NCBI GenBank assembly: GCA_003509825.1
Contig: DOMT01000035.1
Span: 1-6,671 of the forward strand
Length of the DNA stretch: 6,671 nt
Direction: 5' to 3'
DNA from: Coriobacteriia bacterium
GTDB lineage: Bacteria; Actinomycetota; Coriobacteriia; Coriobacteriales; UBA8131
The position numbers and the translations under genes were made by a program. This document shows positions 1 through 5,564 of this stretch, piece by piece (positions within the stretch are counted from its first letter, which is position 1; every line of letters starts with the position of its first letter). The notes below the pieces were generated by a model. The model was not told where the DNA came from. It saw only the letters and a list, made by a program, of their open reading frames with translations, and made no database searches.

Positions 1-244
1 CTTCGCGAGCCTTTTCCTCCTCGGCGTGCTTCTTGGCCTCTTCGGCCACTTTTTCCGCCTCGGCGGCGGCGGCCTGCTCGGCCAACTCGGGGCCGAGCCG
101 CTTACGTATCCTATCGATATAGGCATCGTTGAGCGTTGAAGCGTGATTCTTCACCGGTATTTTCATCTCCAGTAATCTCTCGAGGAAATCCTTCGAGTTC
201 ATACCGAATTCCTTGGCTAACTCATGAACGCGCATACTCGCCAT
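1..244 (-). CDS. infB: Translation initiation factor IF-2, N-terminal part (partial)
   Basis: IF2 is the GTPase that brings initiator fMet-tRNA to the 30S subunit and promotes 50S joining. Only the first 81 codons are in the window; the GTPase domain lies beyond the left edge. The translation begins MASMRVHELAKEFGMNSKDF, a typical IF2_N helical domain (about residues 4-52, continuing through LERLLEMKIPVKNHAS and LNDAYIDRIRKRL). After it comes an Ala/Glu/Lys-rich stretch (from about residue 55, AEQAAAAEAEKVAEEAKK), the charged linker that usually precedes the G domain in actinobacterial IF2. The ATG at 244 has a GGAG Shine-Dalgarno (253-256) eight bases upstream that overlaps the ylxR stop codon, so translation is probably coupled to ylxR. 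Its position after nusA and ylxR is the canonical order. Identity is secure; total length is unknown. Confidence 0.95.
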   Translation of the reverse strand, partial: MASMRVHELAKEFGMNSKDFLERLLEMKIPVKNHASTLNDAYIDRIRKRLGPELAEQAAAAEAEKVAEEAKKHAEEEKARE

Positions 245-255
245 ACGACCAGCTC

Positions 256-552
256 CTAAACCTTACCGACTTCGCGGCTCTGCTCTTTGAAATCACCTTC
301 CAGGCGATCATAATCATCATTACCCAGCTTTACCTTGAGCGCGCGATCGAACAACCGGTTCTTTCGCGCTCTATCAAAACACTGTTGCTCCCCGCAAAGA
401 TAGGCACCTCTCCCTGCGCGTCTTCCCGTCGCGTCGAAGACGACCTCACCCTGCTCGGTGCGCACGAACCGCAGCAGGCTCCGCTTATCGTCTGTGGTTT
501 TACAGGCGATACATGAGCGCTGTGGCTTTTTATGTGGCGCTGCACCGGTCAC
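256..552 (-). CDS. ylxR: YlxR-family RNA-binding protein (RnpM)
   Basis: This is a small basic protein of the YlxR family (DUF448), 98 aa, the usual size. In Bacillus subtilis the homologue, renamed RnpM, binds the RNA subunit of RNase P and modulates its activity; that role is family knowledge and is not shown by this sequence. The two family signatures are present: [20 protein letters not shown] (residues 12-31) and [20 protein letters not shown] (43-62). Four cysteines (C14, C17, C53, C58) form two CxxC-like pairs. The start is GTG at 552, six bases after the nusA stop. Its likely Shine-Dalgarno, GAGGT (563-567), lies inside the 3' end of nusA with a 10-nt gap, so translation is expected to follow nusA ribosomes. 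It sits between nusA and infB, its standard location. The stop is TAG at 256-258. Confidence in the family is high. Confidence 0.94.
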   Translation of the reverse strand: MTGAAPHKKPQRSCIACKTTDDKRSLLRFVRTEQGEVVFDATGRRAGRGAYLCGEQQCFDRARKNRLFDRALKVKLGNDDYDRLEGDFKEQSREVGKV

Positions 553-558
553 GTGTTA

Positions 559-1896
559 TCAGACCTCGTCATTTCCCGAAGCCTCGACGGCTTCATCGTT
601 TTCCGTAGCATCGGATAGGGAGACCCCGGGCGCCTCAGCCTCAGCCTCGACTGCCCCCGCCTTCCCGGAATCATCCTCCACAAGCTCGCCTTCCTCGGCG
701 TTTTCATGCAAGCGGCAGAAGTGTGAACCCGGCAAGGCGTGATTGCGACATCTGATGCCGTCGGGCGAAACGTACTCGCAGCGGCCATCCTCGCTCTCCA
801 GGCTGTCTTCCTCATCAAACAGCGTCGTGATCGTCGGCGCGATATCGCCCACCAACGACGAACTCTTGATATCGATGTGCCAGCCGGTGAGGCGTGCCGC
901 CAGACGGGCGTTTTGGCCCTCCTTGCCGATAGCCAGCGACAGTTGGTCATCGGGCACGATGACCGTCGCATAATGCGTGTCGTCATCGACGATGACGTTG
1001 TTCACCTTGGCGGGAGAAAGCGCGTTGGCCACGTAAACGCTGGGGTTTTCGTCCCACTGGATCACGTCCACGCGCTCGTTGCGCAGTTCTTCGACGACCA
1101 TGCGCACGCGCGAACCCTTGGGGCCCACACAGGCGCCCACCGGGTCGAGGTTACTCTCACGCGAATGCACCGCGATCTTGGAGCGGGCACCGGCCTCACG
1201 GGCGATGGATTTGATCTCGACGATACCGTCGTAGATCTCCGGAACCTCGATCTCGAAGAGCCTGCGGATCAGATCGGGATGCGTACGACTCACCACGATG
1301 GACGGGCGGGTATTCTCACCACGTGCGTTGGTGTCCATGAGTGAAGGGTCACGCACCTCGATGATCAACGATTTGAGACGCTGGTTATGGCGATAGTGCT
1401 CGTTGGTCGGCTTCTCGTTGCGCTCGTTGGGATGACGCTTGGTATCGAAGTGCGGCAACTCCGCCTCCACACCGTCACGTATCTTGATGATGGTAAAGTC
1501 GGGCGTGGATTGCAGCACCGTGCCGTTTACGAGCTCGCCCTTACGGTCGGAGTACTCGGTAAATATCGCCTGACGACCGGCATCGCGCACGATCGAAAGA
1601 ATCACGCTCTTGGCGTTTTGCGCGGCAATGCGGCTGACGTCACGCGGGGTAACGTCACGCTCCTCGAACTCGTCCCACTCACCGGTCTCCTCATCGGGCT
1701 CACCGACGGGCACCATTTCATAGACGTAGATGTCGCCCGTTTCGCGGTTGATGGTAACGCGGGCGTCCCATTCCAACCTGAGAATACCCTCATAACTCTT
1801 GGCAAGCGACTGCTCCAGTCGCTCCAACAGGTACATCTCATCTATATTCTTTTCGACCGCCAATGCTTCCAGCGCGGCCACCAATTCAGATGACAT
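559..1896 (-). CDS. nusA: Transcription termination/antitermination factor NusA with Cys/His C-terminal extension
   Basis: NusA binds RNA polymerase and nascent RNA and controls pausing, intrinsic termination and antitermination. The protein is 445 aa. It has an N-terminal polymerase-binding domain (about 1-118, starting [20 protein letters not shown]), an S1 domain (about 119-185, [11 protein letters not shown] onward), KH1 (about 205-285, with [15 protein letters not shown]) and KH2 (about 290-348, with [18 protein letters not shown]). The start is set at ATG 1896 because GAGGAA (1903-1908) sits six bases upstream and the family N-terminus begins there. An in-frame upstream candidate at 1977 would overlap rimP and adds a basic, unconserved stretch. 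Beyond KH2 there is no E. coli-like acidic-repeat domain. Instead there is a Cys/His module, C373-x9-C383-x10-C394-x2-H397 (also H386, H392), and then an acidic low-complexity tail (398-445). The gene lies 46 nt after rimP and 6 nt before ylxR. Confidence 0.97.
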   Translation of the reverse strand: MSSELVAALEALAVEKNIDEMYLLERLEQSLAKSYEGILRLEWDARVTINRETGDIYVYEMVPVGEPDEETGEWDEFEERDVTPRDVSRIAAQNAKSVILSIVRDAGRQAIFTEYSDRKGELVNGTVLQSTPDFTIIKIRDGVEAELPHFDTKRHPNERNEKPTNEHYRHNQRLKSLIIEVRDPSLMDTNARGENTRPSIVVSRTHPDLIRRLFEIEVPEIYDGIVEIKSIAREAGARSKIAVHSRESNLDPVGACVGPKGSRVRMVVEELRNERVDVIQWDENPSVYVANALSPAKVNNVIVDDDTHYATVIVPDDQLSLAIGKEGQNARLAARLTGWHIDIKSSSLVGDIAPTITTLFDEEDSLESEDGRCEYVSPDGIRCRNHALPGSHFCRLHENAEEGELVEDDSGKAGAVEAEAEAPGVSLSDATENDEAVEASGNDEV

Positions 1897-1902
1897 CACA
1901 GC

Positions 1903-1908
1903 TTCCTC
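1903..1908 (-). promoter_or_regulatory. nusA Shine-Dalgarno that fixes the start
   Basis: The minus strand reads GAGGAA, then six bases, then ATG at 1896. It supports the 445-aa NusA and rules against the longer reading that starts inside rimP. Confidence 0.8.
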
Positions 1909-1942
1909 GCATCGTTTTCGTAGCCCGAACGTTTTAGCCCTA

Positions 1943-2443
1943 TTATTCCTGCGTTGCACCTTCGGCTTCACCGTCACGTGCGTTTATGACGATGCGACCT
2001 TTCAGGTGCGCCTTCTTTATCTTATCCATCGGGATACGATGGGTTTCCCCGTCTATCTCGATTAAAACATCATCACCGGCCACACCTTTGAGTATGCCGG
2101 TCCAGTTCGCCCGTCCCGTCACCTTCTCCGAGCTGATCTTGGCCTCTTCACCGACGAAACGCTCGAAGTGCTCACGGGTGCGCAGCGGCCTATCGATCCC
2201 GGGAGAGGAAACCTCCAGCGTGTAAGAACCCGCAAACGGTTCGTCGGACTCCACCACACCGTCCACCCATTTGTTGGCGACAACGATATCGTCGAGCGTG
2301 AGTCCGCCTTCCTTATCCAAAAACACCCTGATAGTGCCGGAATGCCCCGAACCGGAAAACTCCACATCCACCAGCTCGAACCCATTGGCCTCAGCCTCGG
2401 ATTCCAATATGTCGATGAGCTTTTGCTCCTTTACCGTCTTCAC
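1943..2443 (-). CDS. rimP: Ribosome maturation factor RimP
   Basis: RimP (formerly YhbC/YlxS) binds the 30S precursor and is needed for late 30S assembly. The 166-aa protein is close to the family length of about 150-160. The N-terminal alpha/beta domain (about 8-85) contains EANGFELVDVEF, the LTLDDIVVANKWVDGVV segment and the family signature YTLEVSSPGIDRPL (74-87). The C-terminal SH3-like domain (about 88-155) has WTGILKGVAGDDVLIEI and IPMDKIKKAHLKG. The chosen start is GTG at 2443, preceded by AGAGGAG (2448-2454) at four bases. An in-frame TTG at 2512 would add 23 unconserved residues and would begin inside a leader hairpin, so it is rejected. It is the first gene of the operon, followed after 46 nt by nusA, and is preceded by a structured leader. 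The stop is TAA. Confidence 0.95.
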   Translation of the reverse strand: MKTVKEQKLIDILESEAEANGFELVDVEFSGSGHSGTIRVFLDKEGGLTLDDIVVANKWVDGVVESDEPFAGSYTLEVSSPGIDRPLRTREHFERFVGEEAKISSEKVTGRANWTGILKGVAGDDVLIEIDGETHRIPMDKIKKAHLKGRIVINARDGEAEGATQE

Positions 2444-2447
2444 AAAA

Positions 2448-2454
2448 CTCCTCT
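2448..2454 (-). promoter_or_regulatory. rimP Shine-Dalgarno that fixes the GTG start
   Basis: The minus strand reads AGAGGAG, then TTTT, then GTG at 2443. The four-base spacing is a little short but the match to the 16S 3' end is strong. It decides for the 166-aa RimP. Confidence 0.75.
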
Positions 2455-2462
2455 GATACTTC

Positions 2463-2490
2463 AAAACGGAGGGCGCATCAAAAGCCCACC
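2463..2490 (-). terminator. rimP leader hairpin 2 with U run (candidate attenuator)
   Basis: On the minus strand GGTGGGC (2490-2484) pairs with GCCCTCC (2474-2468). This gives six GC pairs and one central U-U mismatch around a nine-base loop, followed by G and TTTT (2466-2463). The hairpin ends 13 nt before the rimP Shine-Dalgarno, so it could act as a weak intrinsic terminator or affect ribosome access. Its 5' arm and loop repeat those of hairpin 1. The U run is short, so constitutive termination is not expected. Confidence 0.45.
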
Positions 2491-2520
2491 TAACGAAAAG
2501 AAAGCGGGACAAAAGCCCAC
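2479..2520 (-). repeat. Direct repeat of GTGGGCTTTTG in the rimP leader
   Basis: The 11-mer GTGGGCTTTTG occurs twice on the minus strand, at 2520-2510 and 2489-2479, with a 31-nt period. Each copy forms the 5' arm and loop start of one leader hairpin. Because the arms are identical, either copy could pair with either 3' arm, so alternative folds are possible. Confidence 0.85.
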
Positions 2521-2522
2521 TT
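2496..2522 (-). terminator. rimP leader hairpin 1 with U-rich tail (candidate attenuator)
   Basis: On the minus strand AAGTGGG (2522-2516) pairs with CCCGCTT (2508-2502), seven pairs including one G-U, around the seven-base loop CTTTTGT. It is followed by T-C-TTTT (2501-2496). This is the layout of an intrinsic terminator with an imperfect U tract, the type that often depends on NusA. It lies in the 5' leader of the operon that encodes NusA. Termination here would give feedback on nusA, but that is inference. Confidence 0.5.
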
Positions 2523-2594
2523 CCTCGACATTACTACATTGATGTTAAGCCGCAAGAAACCCCGCGCCTGTCCATGCGAAAAAACGCAACACCC

Positions 2595-2623
2595 TTTATA
2601 TCACAAAAAATCCACCCTGACCA
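2595..2623 (-). promoter_or_regulatory. Candidate sigma-70-type promoter of the rimP-nusA-ylxR-infB operon
   Basis: On the minus strand a -35-like TGGTCA (2623-2618, four of six to TTGACA) is separated by exactly 17 nt from a -10-like TATAAA (2600-2595, five of six). Transcription would start near 2588 and give a leader of about 145 nt before the rimP GTG, which includes both hairpins. No better match was seen elsewhere in the gap. Confidence 0.5.
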
Positions 2624-2676
2624 GCCTTTTACCCAACATAAGATTGTAAGGGGCCGATAGACAAGCTAAGTGTAGC

Positions 2677-2705
2677 CCGGGATTGTGCGTACGTTCGGCT
2701 CCCGG
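2677..2705. repeat. Inverted repeat CCGGGA/TCCCGG upstream of the metA -10
   Basis: CCGGGA (2677-2682) and TCCCGG (2700-2705) are perfect inverted repeats separated by 17 nt, with a further CGTACG palindrome between them (2688-2693). The right half covers the position where a metA -35 would lie. It could be a regulator binding site; no known consensus was recognised. Confidence 0.4.
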
Positions 2706-2719
2706 CGGCAGTCAAGGGG

Positions 2720-2725
2720 TATAAT
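2720..2725 (+). promoter_or_regulatory. metA promoter -10 element
   Basis: A perfect TATAAT lies 67 nt before the metA ATG, which places the transcription start near 2731-2733. The hexamer 17 nt upstream (GGCTCC) and its neighbours do not resemble TTGACA, and there is no TG extension. The promoter may therefore be weak or activator-dependent. Confidence 0.6.
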
Positions 2726-2730
2726 GTGGG

Positions 2731-2746
2731 GATTCTGTTTTGAATC
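2731..2746 (+). other. Hairpin at the predicted 5' end of the metA transcript
   Basis: GATTC (2731-2735) pairs with GAATC (2742-2746) around TGTTTT. A second TGAATC copy is at 2774-2779, just before the Shine-Dalgarno AAGGGA (2782-2787), and GATTC could pair with that copy instead. The helix is only five pairs, so the structural call is tentative. Confidence 0.3.
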
Positions 2747-2792
2747 AGGGGCGGTTATATAACTTAAGGTAAATGAATCGAAAGGGAAGTAG

Positions 2793-3716
2793 ATGCCTGT
2801 CAATGTGCCCGACGGTCTGCCGGCAATCGACATATTGCGCAAGGAGAATGTGTTTTTGATGACGGAGCGCAGAGCTGAGTCGCAAGACATCCGCCCGCTG
2901 AAGATCGCCATCGTCAACCTCATGCCCACCAAGGTGGCCACGGAGGCGCAGCTGCTGCGTCTGCTCTCCAACACGCCCCTCCAGATACACGTGACCTTCA
3001 TCGCCATGGGCGGTCACGTTTCTAAAAACACCTCCGCCGCCCACCTCGAGGCCTTTTACCGCGACTCACGCACGGTGCTGGGCGAGCGCTACGACGGCCT
3101 GATCGTCACCGGGGCACCGGTGGAGACAATACCCTTCGAACAGGTGGATTACTGGAGTGAGCTCAGCAGTCTTCTCGACTGGGCACAGCAACACGTGTAT
3201 TCGACGTTGTTTATCTGCTGGGGCGTCAATGCCGGACTCTATCACTACCACGGCATCGACAGAAGACCGGTACAAAAAAAGATCTCGGGGGTATTTCCGC
3301 TTGAAACCTACGGGGTCGAGTCTCGCCTACTGCTCGGATTCGACAACCCGTTCTTCATGCCGCAATCCCGCTATACGACGGTGCTGCGCGAAGATGTGGA
3401 GAAGGTCGGGCTCAGAGTGCTGGCCGGCTCGCCCGAAGCCGGAGCGGTCATCATGGCCGGAAAAGACCACCGGCAGGTCTACGTTACCGGCCACATGGAA
3501 TATGATGTCGACACGCTGGACAAGGAGTACAAGCGTGACATCGCGGCAGGCTTGGACATCGCGATGCCGGTCAATTATTATCCGGACGACGATCCCACGA
3601 AAGCTCCCCTGCTGCGCTGGAAGACCTACGCACACCAATTCTTCGCCAATTGGCTGAACTATTACGTCTACCAGGAGACCCCGTTCGATCTCCGTTCTCT
3701 CGACAGTCTTACTTAA
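2793..3716 (+). CDS. metA: Homoserine O-acyltransferase MetA, predicted acetyl-CoA-specific
   Basis: MetA activates homoserine by O-acylation in the first committed step of methionine synthesis, in the cytoplasm. The protein is 307 aa, the family length, and begins MPVNVPDGLPAIDILRKENV, the classic MetA N-terminus. The fold is glutamine-amidotransferase-like. The nucleophile is C142 in TLFICWGVNAG, and H234 and E236 in VTGHMEYD complete the catalytic set. In this family residue 111 sets the acyl donor: Gly, as in E. coli, goes with succinyl-CoA and Glu, as in Bacillus cereus, with acetyl-CoA. Here IVTGAPVETIPFE puts Glu at 111, so acetyl-CoA is predicted. The ATG at 2793 has AAGGGA (2782-2787) five bases upstream. 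The gene is divergent from rimP. No terminator was found before the next gene, 69 nt downstream. Confidence 0.95.
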   Translation: MPVNVPDGLPAIDILRKENVFLMTERRAESQDIRPLKIAIVNLMPTKVATEAQLLRLLSNTPLQIHVTFIAMGGHVSKNTSAAHLEAFYRDSRTVLGERYDGLIVTGAPVETIPFEQVDYWSELSSLLDWAQQHVYSTLFICWGVNAGLYHYHGIDRRPVQKKISGVFPLETYGVESRLLLGFDNPFFMPQSRYTTVLREDVEKVGLRVLAGSPEAGAVIMAGKDHRQVYVTGHMEYDVDTLDKEYKRDIAAGLDIAMPVNYYPDDDPTKAPLLRWKTYAHQFFANWLNYYVYQETPFDLRSLDSLT

Positions 3717-3742
3717 ACTTTACGGACAAAGTGTTGTAGAAT
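3713..3742 (+). promoter_or_regulatory. Weak candidate promoter for the unknown membrane protein gene
   Basis: TTAAAC (3713-3718) and TAGAAT (3737-3742) are separated by 18 nt, and the first overlaps the metA stop codon. The -10 is a fair match and the -35 is poor. Read-through from metA is an equally good explanation for expression of the downstream gene. Confidence 0.25.
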
Positions 3743-3785
3743 GGTCGGGCAGGATTGAGGCATTGCTGAGGGAAAAGGTAACCGT

Positions 3786-5501
3786 ATGAAAGACAGGGCC
3801 GCTAGATCAGGTGGTTCCCGATCGGGCGAATTCGATCTCGACTCTTTCTTGAAGGATAATAACTTCCTGGCAGATGAGGGCAATAAACGGACAAGCGAAG
3901 ACTCCCGTGACCGCGGACTCGCACAAAAGACAGCTGCCGTAAAAGCGCAGGATGCCAAGCCCAAGCAGACGGCAAGCCTGGGAGTAAGCATCGAGGCCCC
4001 CGAACCGAAGTCCTCAGCCAAAAAACCCGGCAAATCCCCGAAAGATTCGAAACCACAAGCGCTGCGAAAGCCCGCGCCGACCATGAAAAAGCCTGTCACG
4101 ACCGACAGCAATGCAACGATGACCTTTGCGGCCGCAGGTGTGGGTTATCCTGAGATTCCCATGGTCGAGGAGCAAAACACACAAACCTCTACCGGTACAA
4201 ACACCGCTGCCGGCACAAAAAAACAAGCCGGTGCGAAGCCGGTTGAGCCACGACCGATTTCTCCCGACACCACCGCCGACATAGCATCGGCTCTCATTGC
4301 AAACCAGCTGAAGAAAAAAACGTCCGACGACCGGACGTTGCCGGCAACGCAACATGAGCCGGGCCCTACCGGAAAAACAACTTCGCAGACCGAAGCAAAG
4401 GCGGCTTCAAACCCGGGAGAACCGGGCAAGGCCCGGACCGGACAGATCCAGGCTGCCGCGAGAAGATCGAACCAAGTTTCCGAAAAACGAGCGCGAACGG
4501 TGGCGGCGGGGCGCAGAAACGGCCGTTACGGCAATGTGAAAGGCAAGGGCGTACAAAACAAACCGCGCCTGAAAACCCTGGCCAACCCCGAGGACTATCA
4601 AAGCGCCGATATCTCGGACAACTCCTATCGCATCCGTGGCGGAGGACGGCGTCACAACCATTGGACGCCGATGCTGATCGCCGCAATTTCGCTGGTTTGC
4701 GTTGCGGGCATAGGACTGATAGCTTATCTGCTCGTGGGTATGTACAACTCGATGATGGATAACTCCACCGATGAACCCGTCGTCACGCTGACCACCGCAG
4801 AGACCAGGCAGGCCATCGATGCGGAAATGCCACGCATTCTCGACCATGTACTCGGAGCCGCTCCCGATGCTTACAACACCTTTCTCGCAAACGGCTGGTC
4901 GGTGTACTTCAGCGAGCGCGCCACCACCGACAACCCCGACCGGACTTCGGGTGGAGAAATCATCCGTCTGGCGGCGGGTGTTTCCCCGGATGCACTGAGC
5001 GGTTATTACGAAAGTGAATTCAATGCCTACGACTTCGATACACTGCAAAAAGACTTCAACGGTGCATGGTTTCTGGATTTATCGCACGGAAGTCAGGGCG
5101 CTCTGGGGCAGCTCAAGTACATCAACTTCGCCGCGGATACCAATAACGACCCCAACCCGCTGCGATCCGAACTTCTGCATCTACGGAGCCTACAGGGACT
5201 CGACGGCGCAGGTTCGGTACTTTTGTCCGAGGGAGACGACGACTTCGGTAACACCTTCGCCCAGGGTACCATCACCGTCGGTGAAACCAAGTATTACTGG
5301 CGGCTCATCGGCATAGGTCTCAACGAATATTACGGCGGTCAGGATGATCGCACCCTACCCAAATCCGCGGTGTTTGTGAAGTGTTCGGTTTCGACCTTCG
5401 ACTTCTACGGTGCCGCGGCACTGGAAAAGGCGCTGGCAGCCTCCACGGGCGTTAAGACCGATCCCTCCACCCCGGCTGCAGGAGTAAGTACCGGCGCATA
5501 A
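3786..5501 (+). CDS. Single-pass membrane protein of unknown function, basic disordered N-terminus and acidic exported domain
   Basis: I do not recognise this 571-aa protein. It starts at ATG 3786 with AAAAGG (3773-3778) seven bases upstream. Residues 1-290 look disordered and are rich in Lys, Arg, Ala, Pro, Thr and Gly, with runs such as KSSAKKPGKSPKDSKP. Within this part only EFDLDSFLKDNNFL (15-28) looks like an ordered amphipathic motif. A basic stretch, IRGGGRRHNHW, precedes one hydrophobic segment (about 296-320, MLIAAISLVCVAGIGLIAYL onward). By the positive-inside rule the N-terminus is cytoplasmic and about 250 residues are outside. The outer domain (about 333-550) is acidic and aromatic-rich, with GWSVYF, ALSGYYESEFNAYDFD, GTITVGETKYYWRLIGIG and one cysteine (C533). 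It ends in a short Ser/Thr/Pro/Ala tail. No signal-peptide cleavage site, lipobox, LPXTG or catalytic motif was seen. A role at the cell envelope is plausible but unproven. Confidence 0.85.
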   Translation: MKDRAARSGGSRSGEFDLDSFLKDNNFLADEGNKRTSEDSRDRGLAQKTAAVKAQDAKPKQTASLGVSIEAPEPKSSAKKPGKSPKDSKPQALRKPAPTMKKPVTTDSNATMTFAAAGVGYPEIPMVEEQNTQTSTGTNTAAGTKKQAGAKPVEPRPISPDTTADIASALIANQLKKKTSDDRTLPATQHEPGPTGKTTSQTEAKAASNPGEPGKARTGQIQAAARRSNQVSEKRARTVAAGRRNGRYGNVKGKGVQNKPRLKTLANPEDYQSADISDNSYRIRGGGRRHNHWTPMLIAAISLVCVAGIGLIAYLLVGMYNSMMDNSTDEPVVTLTTAETRQAIDAEMPRILDHVLGAAPDAYNTFLANGWSVYFSERATTDNPDRTSGGEIIRLAAGVSPDALSGYYESEFNAYDFDTLQKDFNGAWFLDLSHGSQGALGQLKYINFAADTNNDPNPLRSELLHLRSLQGLDGAGSVLLSEGDDDFGNTFAQGTITVGETKYYWRLIGIGLNEYYGGQDDRTLPKSAVFVKCSVSTFDFYGAAALEKALAASTGVKTDPSTPAAGVSTGA

Positions 5502-5506
5502 GCCGG
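5491..5506 (+). other. Small hairpin spanning the stop codon of the unknown gene
   Basis: CCGGC (5491-5495) pairs with GCCGG (5502-5506) around GCATAA, which contains the end of the reading frame. No U tract follows. It could protect the 3' end of the mRNA or be chance. Confidence 0.25.
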
Positions 5507-5529
5507 GCAACCTTCGCGCAGGCAAACGC

Positions 5530-5549
5530 AGCACCACCACAGTGGTGCT
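5530..5549. terminator. Perfect hairpin between convergent genes
   Basis: AGCACCAC (5530-5537) and GTGGTGCT (5542-5549) form a perfect 8-bp stem with the loop CACA, in the 63-nt gap between two convergent genes. Position and symmetry suit a bidirectional terminator. Neither strand has a real U run after it (CACAAAG on plus, GCGTTTG on minus), so it may be inefficient alone or mainly stabilise mRNA ends. Confidence 0.5.
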
Positions 5550-5564
5550 CACAAAGCCTACCCG

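Larger units (their letters stand above)
2624..2792. other. Divergent intergenic region upstream of metA
   Basis: This is the metA side of the 349-nt gene-free stretch between rimP and metA. It holds a perfect -10 hexamer for metA, an inverted repeat in place of a -35, a small 5' leader hairpin and the palindrome GTTATATAAC (2754-2763). I see no SAM-I riboswitch, T-box (no AGGGUGGNACCGCG-type element), tRNA or small protein gene in it. Confidence 0.6.

Noticed and set aside
739..1344. Long plus-strand reading frame (201 codons) opposite nusA
   Set aside because: It lies antisense to the KH region of a well-conserved gene. Its His/Asp/Val-rich composition is typical of a shadow of GC-rich coding sequence, and it has no convincing ribosome site.
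1897..1977. In-frame upstream start giving a 472-residue NusA
   Set aside because: It would overlap the end of rimP and add an unconserved basic stretch. The GAGGAA site and the family N-terminus both point to ATG 1896.
2444..2512. In-frame TTG start giving a 189-residue RimP
   Set aside because: The start would fall in the loop of leader hairpin 1 without a ribosome site. The strong AGAGGAG before GTG 2443 fits the family length.
2490..2531. 13-codon minus-strand ORF (MSRKWAFVPLSFR) across leader hairpin 1, as a leader peptide
   Set aside because: It has no Shine-Dalgarno and no run of regulatory codons. The coding match is explained by the hairpin sequence itself.
2534..2575. 13-codon minus-strand ORF (MDRRGVSCGLTSM) in the rimP leader
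   Set aside because: The bases before its ATG are a T run with no ribosome site, and an ORF this short is expected by chance.
2640..2760. tRNA or T-box/SAM-I riboswitch in front of metA
   Set aside because: A GTTCG-like piece is present (2693-2697), but no cloverleaf arms, T-box sequence or SAM-I core could be assembled.
4407..5048. 213-codon minus-strand reading frame opposite the unknown membrane protein gene
   Set aside because: It lacks a plausible ribosome site and domain character. The plus-strand frame has a clear ribosome site, a membrane helix and coherent composition.
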